Positions 18,731 to 27,743 are shown, counted from the first letter of the stretch. The stretch: DNA of 64,000 nt from Pedobacter sandarakinus (GCF_026240095.1 NZ_JAPIVG010000007.1:1-64000), one strand, 5' to 3'. Notes: generated from the sequence alone by a model not told the origin. Numbers and translations are program-made.

Positions 18731-18745
18731 CAGGGTTTTAAAAGT

Positions 18746-18991
18746 ATGAAAAAGCCCAATACAAAAGATGCTAACCTACCGGTTGAAGGTCAGGATTTTG
18801 CAAATCCAGATGAGCTTAAAAGCCATCCCTCATCCCATGGAGAAGTAGCCAATCAAAAAGGAGGAGATTTTTCAGATTTGGAAAAGACGAGAATGGAACA
18901 TCCACCTGAAGAAAGAGATACCAATGGTTCAAGCGAGAGTGATGTGGATACGCCAAAAAATGATCAGGAACAAAGTAAGGGGACAAGCTAG
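18746..18991 (+). CDS. Small hydrophilic, probably disordered protein
   Basis: 81 residues, rich in D, E, K, S, N and P, with almost no large hydrophobic residues and no cysteine. No domain is recognised. The ATG at 18746 is preferred; a longer frame from 18659 would run through the rpsJ terminator. It has its own promoter-like sequence. Its composition resembles two further small genes within 1 kb (19090 and 19991 minus), suggesting a group of stress-type or intrinsically disordered proteins; the function is unknown. Confidence 0.65.
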   Translation: MKKPNTKDANLPVEGQDFANPDELKSHPSSHGEVANQKGGDFSDLEKTRMEHPPEERDTNGSSESDVDTPKNDQEQSKGTS

Positions 18992-19089
18992 ATTCGAATA
19001 TATAAACATAAATGCGGCAGCTAAGTAAAATTTAATTTGTTTAAACTTTATTAAAGCTTGGCATGTTGTATTTAAAATAAATTACGGAG

Positions 19090-19377
19090 ATGAGCACAAG
19101 TAAGAAAACAGACGGGACGGAACAACCAGATAACGTGCAACTTGGTACGGATCAGCATATTGAATGGGACAATGGAGAGGTTACCTATGGGCATAGTGTG
19201 GTGAAGCCTGAGTTTAAACGCAAAAACAGCCCTAGCGCTGAACATTTGAAGCAAGCGAATGAGGAAGGTAAAAAGGATGTTAATAAGGAATTAAAAAATG
19301 TGAATCTGGCAGAAGGTGAAGATCCTGGTAGTAGAAAGAAAGATGATAACAAGGGTGTTGGGGGTAAATATATTTAG
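19090..19377 (+). CDS. Small hydrophilic protein
   Basis: 95 residues, charged and without hydrophobic segments (K, E, D, N, G dominate). No recognised family. It contains QHIEWDNGEVTYGHS near residues 22-36, the only part with some order-promising residues. GGAG lies close before the ATG. Downstream there are about 260 bases (19378-19637) in which I see no gene. It could belong to a stress-induced set with its neighbours. Confidence 0.6.
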   Translation: MSTSKKTDGTEQPDNVQLGTDQHIEWDNGEVTYGHSVVKPEFKRKNSPSAEHLKQANEEGKKDVNKELKNVNLAEGEDPGSRKKDDNKGVGGKYI

Positions 19378-19637
19378 CACTCGTAAAATGAATGTTATTA
19401 CTAGGTAGCCCCGAACAATGTTTGTTAGTGAGATGATCCAATAGCTGTGTTAATGTTATAAATATCTCACCGGTTTAATGGATTCTCTTCCGTTTCGTCG
19501 GTTACACATAGTTACGTGAATTAATAGGTCCTGTTAACAATCACCCCTGAATCTATGAGCAATTAGTTCCCCGATCTTTCTATATTAGGATTTAGTTGTT
19601 TGATGATGCTTTAACTGAGATAAGGATTTCTCTACAA

Positions 19638-19991
19638 CTAGTTTTTCGTACTACCTTTACTGTTGTCCGGATTACTTTCTCTCTCGTCCTCAAAATCCTT
19701 CGAAGCGCTTCCAGTTTTGCTTGCCGCACTTTCCAGTGTACCTTCCTTACCTACGCTTGCCATACTATCATCGCTAAGCGAATCTTTACCTTGCGTTCCG
19801 GCATTGTCATAACCATCTCGTGCTTCACTATTACCAGCAATTAACTCACTAGGTTCTTTCCCAAAAGCAGTTACTTCGTTAACCTCATTTGTCTTTTCGT
19901 AGTCTTTTTGAAGATCTGATTTTTGTTCGGCTTCACCTGATCCCACATATCCCTCGATGTGGCTATCTTTTCTATAAGCATTCGTTTTCAT
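19638..19991 (-). CDS. Small hydrophilic, Ser/Asp/Glu/Lys-rich protein
   Basis: 117 residues on the minus strand (start ATG at 19991). Highly polar (S, E, K, D, G, N), without hydrophobic core or cysteine; contains GYVGSGEAEQKSDLQKDYEK near the N-terminus. No family recognised. It shares the 'disordered' look with the two small plus-strand genes just upstream, and faces away from dgt across a 142-base intergenic region. The overlapping plus-strand frame at 19596-19844 has unnatural Cys/Phe/Thr-rich composition and was rejected. Confidence 0.6.
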   Translation of the reverse strand: MKTNAYRKDSHIEGYVGSGEAEQKSDLQKDYEKTNEVNEVTAFGKEPSELIAGNSEARDGYDNAGTQGKDSLSDDSMASVGKEGTLESAASKTGSASKDFEDERESNPDNSKGSTKN

Positions 19992-20133
19992 ATGGTATCT
20001 TTTCTATAGACTAACACTTTCCTGTTGCATTTGGTTTTGCAATTCGCGGTAAAGGGAAAGTGAAATATTTTTCTACACCCTGAAAAACCCATTTTTCCTT
20101 TTGCTAACTTGTGCCAAATTTAGCGGCAAAATA

Positions 20134-21477
20134 ATGGAGTGGAAGTATTTACTATCGAATAAAAGATTCGGACAGGAAAGTTGGACAGGTGATAAGGATA
20201 AAGCCCGATCTGATTTCCAGCGAGATTACGATCGGCTCATATTCTCCTCTCCCTTTAGAAGGCTCCAAAATAAAACACAGGTTTTCCCTCTTCCAGGGAG
20301 CGTTTTTGTACATAATCGATTAACTCACAGCTTGGAGGTTGCAAGCGTAGCCCGTTCTATGGCAAGTATTTTCATCAATCGAGTAGAAGAACAAACCCCA
20401 GCACTTCTAGAAAAAGTGCCTTTGCTTAACGAGGTTGGGAATATTGTGGCAGCTGCATCTTTAGCACATGATCTTGGAAACCCGGCATTTGGACACTCCG
20501 GCGAAGCCGCGATATCTCGCTATTTCACTGATGGTGATGGAAGAGTTTATCAAAAGGAAATGAACGAGATGCAATGGCATGACTTAATCAACTTTGAAGG
20601 AAATGCAAATGCCTTGAGAATTTTAACGCACCCATTAAAAGGAAAAGGTAATGATGCATATGCGCTAACTTATTCTACGCTTGCCTCTATTGCCAAATAT
20701 CCGTGTGCATCAATTGCAGGGAAGCAGAAGGGTTTATTGCACCGCAAAAAGTATGGCTTCTTCCAATCGGAAGCTGATACCTTTCAACTAATTGCAAAGG
20801 AATTAAAGCTAGCTAAAGAAGACAACGAATATTTAATCTACAAAAGACATCCATTAGTTTATTTAGTAGAAGCGGCAGATGATATTTGCTATAGTATAAT
20901 TGATCTGGAAGATGCACATAGATTGAAAATATTATCTTACGAAGAGGTAAAAGGTTTTTTGCTACCGCTTGCAAATTCAAAAACAATAGAAGATAGATTG
21001 AAACACGACTATGAAGATGATGATGCAAAGATTGGTCTCTTGCGTGCCAAAGCAATTAACACATTAACCAATATCTGTGCAGGAATATTTTTCGAGGCAC
21101 AAGCGGAACTGCTGAACGGAACACTCAACTTTAGCTTAACAGATCTTCTACCCGAACCATATTTAACAGCTTGGAAAGAAATTGAAAAAGTTTCAGTAGA
21201 TCGGATTTACAATTATACATCGGTAATACAGAAAGAGGTTGCTGGATATAAAATTATGGCCGGATTATTAGAAGAATTCGTTCCCGCACTTATTAATAAC
21301 AATACGCACTATTACAAAAAGCTTGTAAAGCTCATTCCAAAGCAGTACCATACGGATCGTTCGGACATCTATTCAAGGACTCAAAGCGTGCTGGATTTTG
21401 TATCAGGAATGACCGACTTATATGCAGTAGATTTATACAGAAATATTAAAGGCATTTCATTTCCGTCAGAAACATAA
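20134..21477 (+). CDS. dgt: dGTP triphosphohydrolase (HD superfamily)
   Basis: 447 residues. Hydrolyses dGTP (or dNTPs) to deoxynucleoside and triphosphate, controlling nucleotide pools. HD-domain metal ligands are visible as NRLTHSLEVA (His about 65), AHDLGNPAFGHSGE (His-Asp about 112-113) and later EAADDICYSIIDLEDA. The FRRLQNKTQVFPLP segment is typical of bacterial dGTPases. ATG 20134 (MEWKYLL) is chosen over an upstream TTG at 20101. Monocistronic by context. The family includes dGTPase and broader dNTPases; the substrate is inferred. Confidence 0.9.
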   Translation: MEWKYLLSNKRFGQESWTGDKDKARSDFQRDYDRLIFSSPFRRLQNKTQVFPLPGSVFVHNRLTHSLEVASVARSMASIFINRVEEQTPALLEKVPLLNEVGNIVAAASLAHDLGNPAFGHSGEAAISRYFTDGDGRVYQKEMNEMQWHDLINFEGNANALRILTHPLKGKGNDAYALTYSTLASIAKYPCASIAGKQKGLLHRKKYGFFQSEADTFQLIAKELKLAKEDNEYLIYKRHPLVYLVEAADDICYSIIDLEDAHRLKILSYEEVKGFLLPLANSKTIEDRLKHDYEDDDAKIGLLRAKAINTLTNICAGIFFEAQAELLNGTLNFSLTDLLPEPYLTAWKEIEKVSVDRIYNYTSVIQKEVAGYKIMAGLLEEFVPALINNNTHYYKKLVKLIPKQYHTDRSDIYSRTQSVLDFVSGMTDLYAVDLYRNIKGISFPSET

Positions 21478-21735
21478 TGATAATAGTGCCTTTTTGGCCT
21501 CTTTTCTATCGCTTTATATCACTTAAAAACGGTGATAAAGTGGTTGTTTGTGTAAACTTTTTATTTTCCTTGAAAATTCAATTGGTTAATAATCAATAAA
21601 ATATACAATTATGAGTAGTTTAAATTAGTCATTTCGTGTAAAGCTACTAATGAGGGGTGTACTAATTATTAGATTTGAGAGTTAAGGCGTGTTCATTCGC
21701 GTTCTAAATTAAACAACTTAGTCTTGTCCCTATTC

Positions 21736-24003
21736 ATGAAAAAACTTTTACTACTTGCAATGCTCTGCATGGGCCTTACCTTTACTATTAAAGCACAGGC
21801 CCCTCAACAATTTAATTATCAAGGAGCTGCCAGAAGCGCAAACGGAACGCCACTGGCTAACAAATCAATATCCCTCAGGATAAGTATACTTGATGGTTCT
21901 GCTACCGGTACCGCACAATACACCGAGGTAAGAACCGTAACTACAAACGCTTACGGTCTTTATTCAATTGTTATAGGTGCCACAGGATCAACATCATCTA
22001 CAGGTTCTATTGGCGCAGTAACCTGGGCTACAGGACTAAAGTTTGCAAAGGTGGAAATCGATCCAGATAATGGTTCAAATTTTTCTCTTGCTGGAACGGC
22101 TCAGTTGTTAAGTGTACCGTATGCACTGTATTCTGCAAGTGGCCCAATAGGCCCGAAAGGTGATGCCGGCGCAACGGGTCCTGCTGGTCCTCAAGGTGTA
22201 CCTGGCCCTGCCGGTGCGCAAGGTGTACAAGGGGTGAAAGGAGATACCGGGCCTGCCGGACCATCAACTGGTGCTGCTTCTGGCGATCTAACCGGTAGCT
22301 ATCCTAATCCAACTATTGCGAATCTGCAAGGCAAAACTTTAACTGCTTCAGCGCCATTAAATAACCAGGTGTTATTGTTTGATGGAACTGCTTGGAAGCC
22401 AGTAACCCTTGATGTTAGTCAGGTTGCGGGTGGAAAGGCGCTTTCATCTACAGATTTACAATTAAGTACAAATGGATCTAGCGCATTGCTCAAGGATGTA
22501 ACAATCGACATAAAACCTGCAGCTGTTACCTCTGCTAAACTTGCAGATGGAGCAGTTATTACGCCAAAACTTGCAGATGCATCAGTAACTACACTAAAAC
22601 TTGCAGACGCTGCTGTTACATCAGTTAAAATTGGCAATAAAGAAGTTAAAAATAATAATATTGATGATTCGGCAGTAAACACGCTACAGTTGGCAGATGG
22701 CTCGGTAACAACACCAAAGCTTGCCGATGCAGCAGTTACTACTCAAAAGATAGCAGATGCTGCTGTTACATCAGTTAAGATTGGTAATAAGGAGGTAAAG
22801 AATACCAACATTGATGATTCGGCAGTAAATACCTTGCAACTAGCTGATGGATCGGTTACAACACCGAAGCTTGCAGATGCTGCCGTTACCAACCTAAAAA
22901 TTGCTGATGCTTCTGTTACCATCGATAAAATGGCAACACAGGGAGCCGCAGATGCAAATAAGATTTATGTTACTAATGCCACCACGGGTAAGCCAGAACT
23001 GGTAAACATCAGCGCAATCAGCAACGCGAATAGTTGGGCACTTCGTGGAAATACTGGCGGAATCGATCAAACAAATAACTTCCTGGGAAATACAGATGAT
23101 GTTGCCATAAACTTTCTCGTGAATGGGCAGAAGTCTGGCCGCTTAGGCAATTCGAGCGAGAATAATGTTTCTTATGGCTATAAAACCATCACCTCGAATG
23201 TCTCGGGATTTTACAATAGTGCTTTTGGAAGAGAATCTTTGTCTTTAAATATCTCTGGATATGAAAATAGTGCATTTGGATTTATGACCTTGCAACGCAG
23301 CTTTAGTGGAATTAACAACAGTGCTTTTGGTTCTCAGTCTTTAAGTGTTAACACTGTTGGCTCTAACAATAGTGCTATAGGTACTCACACGCTTATGGCT
23401 AATGCAACGGGTAATGCCAATACCGCAATTGGTAGTTTGGCTTTAGAGGCGAACAATGGTAACAACAATACCGCGATTGGTTTCTCCGCTGGAAACAAGG
23501 TGATAGGGAGTGGAAACGTTTTTTTGGGTAGCAATGCAGGAAGTACCCTAACCAATACGAGTAATGCTCTCGTGGTAGCAAATTCTAATACTACCCTACC
23601 GCTATTATCTGGTGTTATGGCAACAGATGGAGGTTCTCTTACGGTGAACAATGCTTCCGCAGCTATCAGCACTTCTTATGCGCCTGCAAATACAAGTACT
23701 TTAAACCTTAACGGATCATTTGCTGCAAGCATCCTCAGCTTCACCACGGCAGGTACAATTACACTGGATGCTACACACTATACCATTAGAGTTAAAAATA
23801 CGGGGTTGGCAGTAAATATCAGCTTGCCTGCTGCCGCAGCGTGTAAGGGTAGAATTTATATTATTGTTAAGGCGCTATCATCTGGTAACATCACATTAAG
23901 TAGCCCAATTACGCTAAATGATGACACCACTACTTCAACAATCACTGGTGCAAAAACTTACACTATTCAAAGTGATGGTGCGGCATGGATAGTTTTAAAC
24001 TAA
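21736..24003 (+). CDS. Collagen-like / YadA-head-like surface protein (second cassette)
   Basis: 755 residues. Signal peptide (to about 21, TIKAQ), then a beta domain (about 22-135; FNYQGAARSANGTPLANKSI, common in Bacteroidota fibre proteins), a short Gly-X-Y run (GPIGPKGDAGATGPAGPQG), a region of repeats of the type LADGSVTTPKLADAAVT (about 255-400), a N-W-L-GN-G-NFLGNTDD segment, YadA-head-like short repeats (NSAFG, NTAIG), and a C-terminal LP...GRIYIIVK beta module. The domain order mirrors the protein at 2-2716. Four bases upstream of a CHU_C gene and in one operon with PorP/SprF. Probably a T9SS-associated surface fibre. Confidence 0.8.
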   Translation: MKKLLLLAMLCMGLTFTIKAQAPQQFNYQGAARSANGTPLANKSISLRISILDGSATGTAQYTEVRTVTTNAYGLYSIVIGATGSTSSTGSIGAVTWATGLKFAKVEIDPDNGSNFSLAGTAQLLSVPYALYSASGPIGPKGDAGATGPAGPQGVPGPAGAQGVQGVKGDTGPAGPSTGAASGDLTGSYPNPTIANLQGKTLTASAPLNNQVLLFDGTAWKPVTLDVSQVAGGKALSSTDLQLSTNGSSALLKDVTIDIKPAAVTSAKLADGAVITPKLADASVTTLKLADAAVTSVKIGNKEVKNNNIDDSAVNTLQLADGSVTTPKLADAAVTTQKIADAAVTSVKIGNKEVKNTNIDDSAVNTLQLADGSVTTPKLADAAVTNLKIADASVTIDKMATQGAADANKIYVTNATTGKPELVNISAISNANSWALRGNTGGIDQTNNFLGNTDDVAINFLVNGQKSGRLGNSSENNVSYGYKTITSNVSGFYNSAFGRESLSLNISGYENSAFGFMTLQRSFSGINNSAFGSQSLSVNTVGSNNSAIGTHTLMANATGNANTAIGSLALEANNGNNNTAIGFSAGNKVIGSGNVFLGSNAGSTLTNTSNALVVANSNTTLPLLSGVMATDGGSLTVNNASAAISTSYAPANTSTLNLNGSFAASILSFTTAGTITLDATHYTIRVKNTGLAVNISLPAAAACKGRIYIIVKALSSGNITLSSPITLNDDTTTSTITGAKTYTIQSDGAAWIVLN
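22611..22910 (+). repeat. Two diverged 150-bp coding repeats
   Basis: 22611-22760 and 22761-22910 encode nearly the same 50 residues (TSVKIGNKEVKN, IDDSAVNTLQLADGSVT) but differ at many synonymous positions. This is an older duplication than the identical 210-bp units at 4277-5085. Confidence 0.85.
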
Positions 24004-24007
24004 GCTT

Positions 24008-24511
24008 ATGAGAAAGATCCAATTCCTGTTTCTCTGCGCCCTGCTGGTTTTTGCCGCAAGAGAAACTAAGGCTCAAACTTTGCCATCAACGTTAAATGCT
24101 GCAAGCAATTACGGAAACATCAACAATCAGCTTTATGATTTCAGTATAGGTGAAATGATTTTAGTGCAGACTTTTCAAAGTCCGAATGTGGTGCTTACGC
24201 AGGGTTTTTTGCAACCTTTTTTAATGGTTCAAAATACTACTGACGTAACAATTGTAAACAATATCCTTACCCCAAATGCCGATGGTAAGAATGATTTTTT
24301 TGTAGTGAAAGGTTTGGAAAATCATCCCAAAAATAAACTAACAATTTTTGATAGGGGTGGAAGAACGCTGTTTATTACAGAGAATTACCAGAATAACTGG
24401 GATGGATATTTCAACGGCAACCCGTTAATAGAAGATACTTACTACTATATGCTTGATTTAGGAGTTGATGGTACCGTTAAAGGGTTTATATCGGTTTTAC
24501 ATAAAAAATAA
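24008..24511 (+). CDS. Small CHU_C (T9SS type B sorting) protein
   Basis: 167 residues. Signal peptide to about 22 (ETKAQ), a short beta region (SIGEMILVQTF, VLTQGFLQP), and a C-terminal gliding-type sorting domain (about 80-167: NILTPNADGKNDFFVV, F-RGGRTLF, YQNNWDGYFNG, DTYYY). Most of the protein is the sorting module itself, so it may be a small surface subunit or anchor for the adhesin upstream. It overlaps nothing and is followed after 10 bases by PorP/SprF. Confidence 0.85.
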   Translation: MRKIQFLFLCALLVFAARETKAQTLPSTLNAASNYGNINNQLYDFSIGEMILVQTFQSPNVVLTQGFLQPFLMVQNTTDVTIVNNILTPNADGKNDFFVVKGLENHPKNKLTIFDRGGRTLFITENYQNNWDGYFNGNPLIEDTYYYMLDLGVDGTVKGFISVLHKK

Positions 24512-24521
24512 CAAAGCAGAG

Positions 24522-25406
24522 ATGATGAAGATTTACTTAATGGGGCTGTTGTTATTGGCAATAAGTCCGGTTTTCGGGCAGCTTAACCCAATGGGTGGTG
24601 TATATTACCAGAATCAGTTCTTAGCCAATCCTGCTATGGCTGGTTTAGAAAATGAGCTAAAACTAAATGGTGCTTTCAAGGCGCAGTGGGTTGGGATAGA
24701 GGGATCACCCAAAACCCAATACCTCACTGCCGATTATGGCCTATCAAATAATAAGGTAGGCTTAGGTTTCCTGGTTTACAATGAAGGGGCAGGGGTAATA
24801 AACAGAACCCGGGCAACAGTAACCTATGCCTATCATTTACCCTTAAACAATGAAACCAGTTACCTTGATTTTGGAATCTCGGCCGGAATCATGAACGAAT
24901 GGATCGATTTCGGAAAGGCAAAGGGAGATCTGACTGACGATGTATTGAATAGTTTCAACGACAGAAAATTATATCTGGATGGCGATTTCGGATTAGCCTA
25001 TCGAGATGAGAAGCTAACCATACAAGGTTCACTACCCAATTTAAAGCGCTTTTTTAAACGAGATCAAATCCGCAATGTCGTAGATCGATCAATCTATTTT
25101 ATTGCCGCAGGTTACAAATTTACGTCGACAGATTTATTTAGTACGGTTGAGCCTAAGTTAGTTTACCGTGGAGTGCAGAATTACGATGGAATTTTCGATG
25201 CAGGTGTAAACTTACAGTTTCTAGAAGATAAATTGATGCTAAGCGGGATATATCACAGCACCAATAGCGTAACACTTGGATTTGGGGCAAACTATAAACA
25301 ACAGTTTTCAATCTTATTTCAATACACCACCAATACCTCACAGATGCAAAATTACAGCAATGGCGACTTCGAGGTGGGATTACGTTACAACCTTAAAACC
25401 TTTTAG
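24522..25406 (+). CDS. PorP/SprF family outer-membrane protein (second copy)
   Basis: 294 residues, start ATG at 24522 (an equivalent ATG at 24525). A longer frame from 24465 would overlap the previous gene and hide the signal peptide (MMKIYLMGLLLLAISPVFGQ). Family signs are YYQNQFLANPAMAGL and AQWVGIEGSPKTQYL; the rest is amphipathic beta strand, ending FEVGLRYNL. Partner of the CHU_C protein just upstream, mirroring 9974/11450 in the first cassette. Confidence 0.9.
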   Translation: MMKIYLMGLLLLAISPVFGQLNPMGGVYYQNQFLANPAMAGLENELKLNGAFKAQWVGIEGSPKTQYLTADYGLSNNKVGLGFLVYNEGAGVINRTRATVTYAYHLPLNNETSYLDFGISAGIMNEWIDFGKAKGDLTDDVLNSFNDRKLYLDGDFGLAYRDEKLTIQGSLPNLKRFFKRDQIRNVVDRSIYFIAAGYKFTSTDLFSTVEPKLVYRGVQNYDGIFDAGVNLQFLEDKLMLSGIYHSTNSVTLGFGANYKQQFSILFQYTTNTSQMQNYSNGDFEVGLRYNLKTF

Positions 25407-25414
25407 ATAAGGAC

Positions 25415-25490
25415 AGCCCATTTCTGCACACCCGAGTTGCTTAAAGTTGGATTACTTTAGCTGCTAGAGGTATCGGAGATGGGCTTTCTC
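25415..25490. terminator. Possible terminator between convergent genes
   Basis: AGCCCATTTC (25415-25424) pairs with GAGATGGGCT (25476-25485) with one G-T wobble; the loop is ~50 bases and a short T-rich run follows. Long loop, so moderate confidence. Confidence 0.4.
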
Positions 25491-25492
25491 TT

Positions 25493-26104
25493 CTACCTTC
25501 CGCGAGAATCATCCCACTTATTTCGTTCATCTTGGAGCTCCCTCGCAAGCTTCATTTCTTTATCTTTAGCTTTCACTTTGTGTGCCTGAAATTCATCGGC
25601 TACTTCCTGGTAAAGTTGCGTTCGGTATGTTGCTTCTTTTCGGTATCTGCCAGATTGAAGAATAACAACTGCTAAACCTGCGCTGAGTATAATTATTAAG
25701 GCCCAGACAATGGTATTGTAAGTACCTTTATTGAATGCAATGCCTAAGAAATTTATTTCGTTCACAGATGCCGTTGCGGTAGATAATGCATTCTCTTTTC
25801 CGCTAACCTCGCCCTTTAGGCTAGATATATTTTGACCTTGTGCCTTTATTTCCTCGTTCGCGGTACGCAGTTGCAAACGCTCTTTCTTTAATGTATCGGT
25901 AACGCTTTTCCAAAGTGCAGTTAGCCTTGATGGATTAATCAGCCTTGCACCATACAAACTCTTAGATTTCCTCAACATGAATTGATATTGGCCGTTCAAT
26001 GATGGATCAGTATTTTTTGAAGTGTCTTGCGGCGCTTGGCTATAAGCAACATTGAACAATAGTAATGCCCCTATAAACAAAAGGGTAGGTTTAAGTTTCT
26101 GCAT
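25493..26104 (-). CDS. Signal-peptide, coiled-coil, single-TM protein of unknown function
   Basis: 203 residues, minus strand. N-terminal signal-like segment (to about 23, AYSQ), a conserved-looking block (QYQFMLRKSKSLYGARLI), a coiled coil (about 70-115), a transmembrane helix (about 130-150, TIVWALIIILSAGLAVVIL), and a charged helical tail. This layout is conserved in Bacteroidota, where relatives are often labelled 'tRNA (guanine-N1)-methyltransferase'. Nothing here resembles TrmD or any methyltransferase, so that name should not be used. Confidence 0.75.
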   Translation of the reverse strand: MQKLKPTLLFIGALLLFNVAYSQAPQDTSKNTDPSLNGQYQFMLRKSKSLYGARLINPSRLTALWKSVTDTLKKERLQLRTANEEIKAQGQNISSLKGEVSGKENALSTATASVNEINFLGIAFNKGTYNTIVWALIIILSAGLAVVILQSGRYRKEATYRTQLYQEVADEFQAHKVKAKDKEMKLARELQDERNKWDDSRGR

Positions 26105-26261
26105 GGTTTAAAATATCGGTGTTATATTGTAAAACTACATTTTTATACAATTCTTGCGCTAAAAAAAAATTCAATTTTGGCTTTTGTATCAAAATGGTCT
26201 TTTGTAATTTATAAAATAACACTTTTATGTCTGTTTTATTATAATTTTATTTCTGATAGAT

Positions 26262-26269
26262 TACATTTG
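26262..26269 (+). promoter_or_regulatory. -7 box almost touching the prephenate dehydrogenase ATG
   Basis: TACATTTG matches TAnnTTTG and ends four bases before the ATG at 26274. No clear TTG lies 19-21 bases upstream. If used, transcription would begin at or near the start codon. Confidence 0.5.
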
Positions 26270-26273
26270 CCGT

Positions 26274-27530
26274 ATGCAAATAGGAATAATTGGGCTGGGA
26301 GATATGGGTAAATTATACGCTTTATCCTTTATAAATGCCGGCTATGAAGTATGTGGGGCAGATATGCCAATGCGGTTTGCCGAGCTTAAAAATGAACTTG
26401 AGCCTAAAGGAATCGTTGTTTTATTAGACGGGCATGAGGTTGCCCGCAAATCTGACTTTATTATCTATTGCGTGGAAGCCGAAAAAATTGATGAAGTGGT
26501 AGCAACGTTTGCCCATTCCACTAAATTCGGAGCAATTGTCGCTGGCCAAACGTCAGTTAAGCATCCCGAAATTGAAGCATTTGAGAAGCATTTACCTAAG
26601 GATACACAAATTGTTACCTGCCATTCCCTGCATGGGCCAGCTTTTAGTCCAGAGGGACAAACCCTGGTGGTGGTTCGTCACCGCGCTTCCGATGAGGTTT
26701 ATGCCAAGGCGCTTGATGTATATCGATCCCTAAAGTCAAACATCATCGAAATGAGCGACTATCGAGAGCATGACAGGATTGTTGCTGATACGCAAGCGGT
26801 AACACACATGGGTTTCGAAAGCATGGGCTCTGCATGGAAAAACGCTGGCTTCTTCCCCTGGGATAACCCAGCATATGCAGGTGGAATCGATAACGTTAAA
26901 ATCTTAACCACCCTTCGGATTTTTAGCTACAAATCTCACATCTATGCCGGATTGGCCATTCTAAACCCTTATGCTCAAAAGCAAGTAAAATATTATGCCC
27001 AGGCAGAGTCTGAGTTATATAAGTTGATGATTTGTGAAAATGAAAAGGAATTTCGGGCAAAAATCTTTGCTGCCAGAGACTTTGTTTTTCACGAGAGCAG
27101 AACACTTCTACTACTGGATGATAAGATTATGAAAGAGTTCAGTCTTTCTGATGCACACCACAACCAGAAACCAAACTCCCACCTTAGTTTGCTTAGTATG
27201 GTTTATGCTTGGTATAAAATGGGTGTAAATCCTTATGATAATTTAATCTGCCAAACACCACCATTTAAATTGAGGTTGGGCATTGCCGAATATCTCTTTA
27301 AAAACGAGGAGATGTTGGAAGAATCTATTAATACGGCACTTTATGATAAGTCTATTCGAGGAGACGATTTGGAATTTCATACCGCAGTACACGAGTGGGC
27401 ATCAATTATTGGTTATGGAGACCTAAAAGGCTATAAAGAACATTTCGAGGCTGCGAAATCTTTTTTTGCCAATAGATTAAGTGATGGCCGGGATCTGAGT
27501 GCAGAAATGATCAGAAGATTAGGGAAGTAG
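26274..27530 (+). CDS. Prephenate dehydrogenase, fungal TYR1-like
   Basis: 418 residues. N-terminal Rossmann fold IGIIGLGDMGKLYALSF binds NAD(P)+, followed by C-H-S-L-H-G-P (near residue 121), a catalytic-type segment of TyrA enzymes, and DRIVADTQAVTHMGFESMG, a helical dimerisation-domain motif. It would convert prephenate to 4-hydroxyphenylpyruvate in tyrosine synthesis. The length and motifs are closer to yeast TYR1 than to the ~290-residue bacterial TyrA. There is no fused chorismate mutase or ACT domain. The gene stands alone, without other aromatic-pathway genes nearby. Another NAD-dependent dehydrogenase role is possible. Confidence 0.7.
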   Translation: MQIGIIGLGDMGKLYALSFINAGYEVCGADMPMRFAELKNELEPKGIVVLLDGHEVARKSDFIIYCVEAEKIDEVVATFAHSTKFGAIVAGQTSVKHPEIEAFEKHLPKDTQIVTCHSLHGPAFSPEGQTLVVVRHRASDEVYAKALDVYRSLKSNIIEMSDYREHDRIVADTQAVTHMGFESMGSAWKNAGFFPWDNPAYAGGIDNVKILTTLRIFSYKSHIYAGLAILNPYAQKQVKYYAQAESELYKLMICENEKEFRAKIFAARDFVFHESRTLLLLDDKIMKEFSLSDAHHNQKPNSHLSLLSMVYAWYKMGVNPYDNLICQTPPFKLRLGIAEYLFKNEEMLEESINTALYDKSIRGDDLEFHTAVHEWASIIGYGDLKGYKEHFEAAKSFFANRLSDGRDLSAEMIRRLGK

Positions 27531-27735
27531 TCGAGTAATATCAATGTTTGCCAATTTAGTAGAGCTTACTGAAGTGTCAGCTGAAAAGATTCTCGATCTT
27601 CCACCATGTAATTTATCATGAACCGAAATCAAAGCCTTGATCTAAAGATAAACAACCAGTAAATCTAGATTATCCCCTTAATATATAGACTTTGTTTTAT
27701 TGATAAAATCATTCGTTTAGCCAAAAGTAGTCGCT

Positions 27736-27743
27736 TATATTTG
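27736..27743 (+). promoter_or_regulatory. -7 box close to the exporter ATG
   Basis: TATATTTG matches TAnnTTTG and ends five bases before the ATG at 27749. No TTG at the usual spacing. A very short or absent leader is likely if the box is used. Confidence 0.5.

Noticed and set aside
18659..18745. Longer start for the small polar protein
   Set aside because: It would translate the rpsJ terminator hairpin; the ATG at 18746 follows a promoter-like sequence.
19596..19844. Plus-strand frame opposite the polar minus-strand protein
   Set aside because: Unnatural Phe/Thr/Cys/Arg composition typical of an antisense frame; the minus-strand protein has the more plausible composition and start.
24465..24521. 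Upstream start for the second PorP/SprF protein
   Set aside because: It overlaps the CHU_C gene and buries the signal peptide; ATG at 24522 gives a proper signal.
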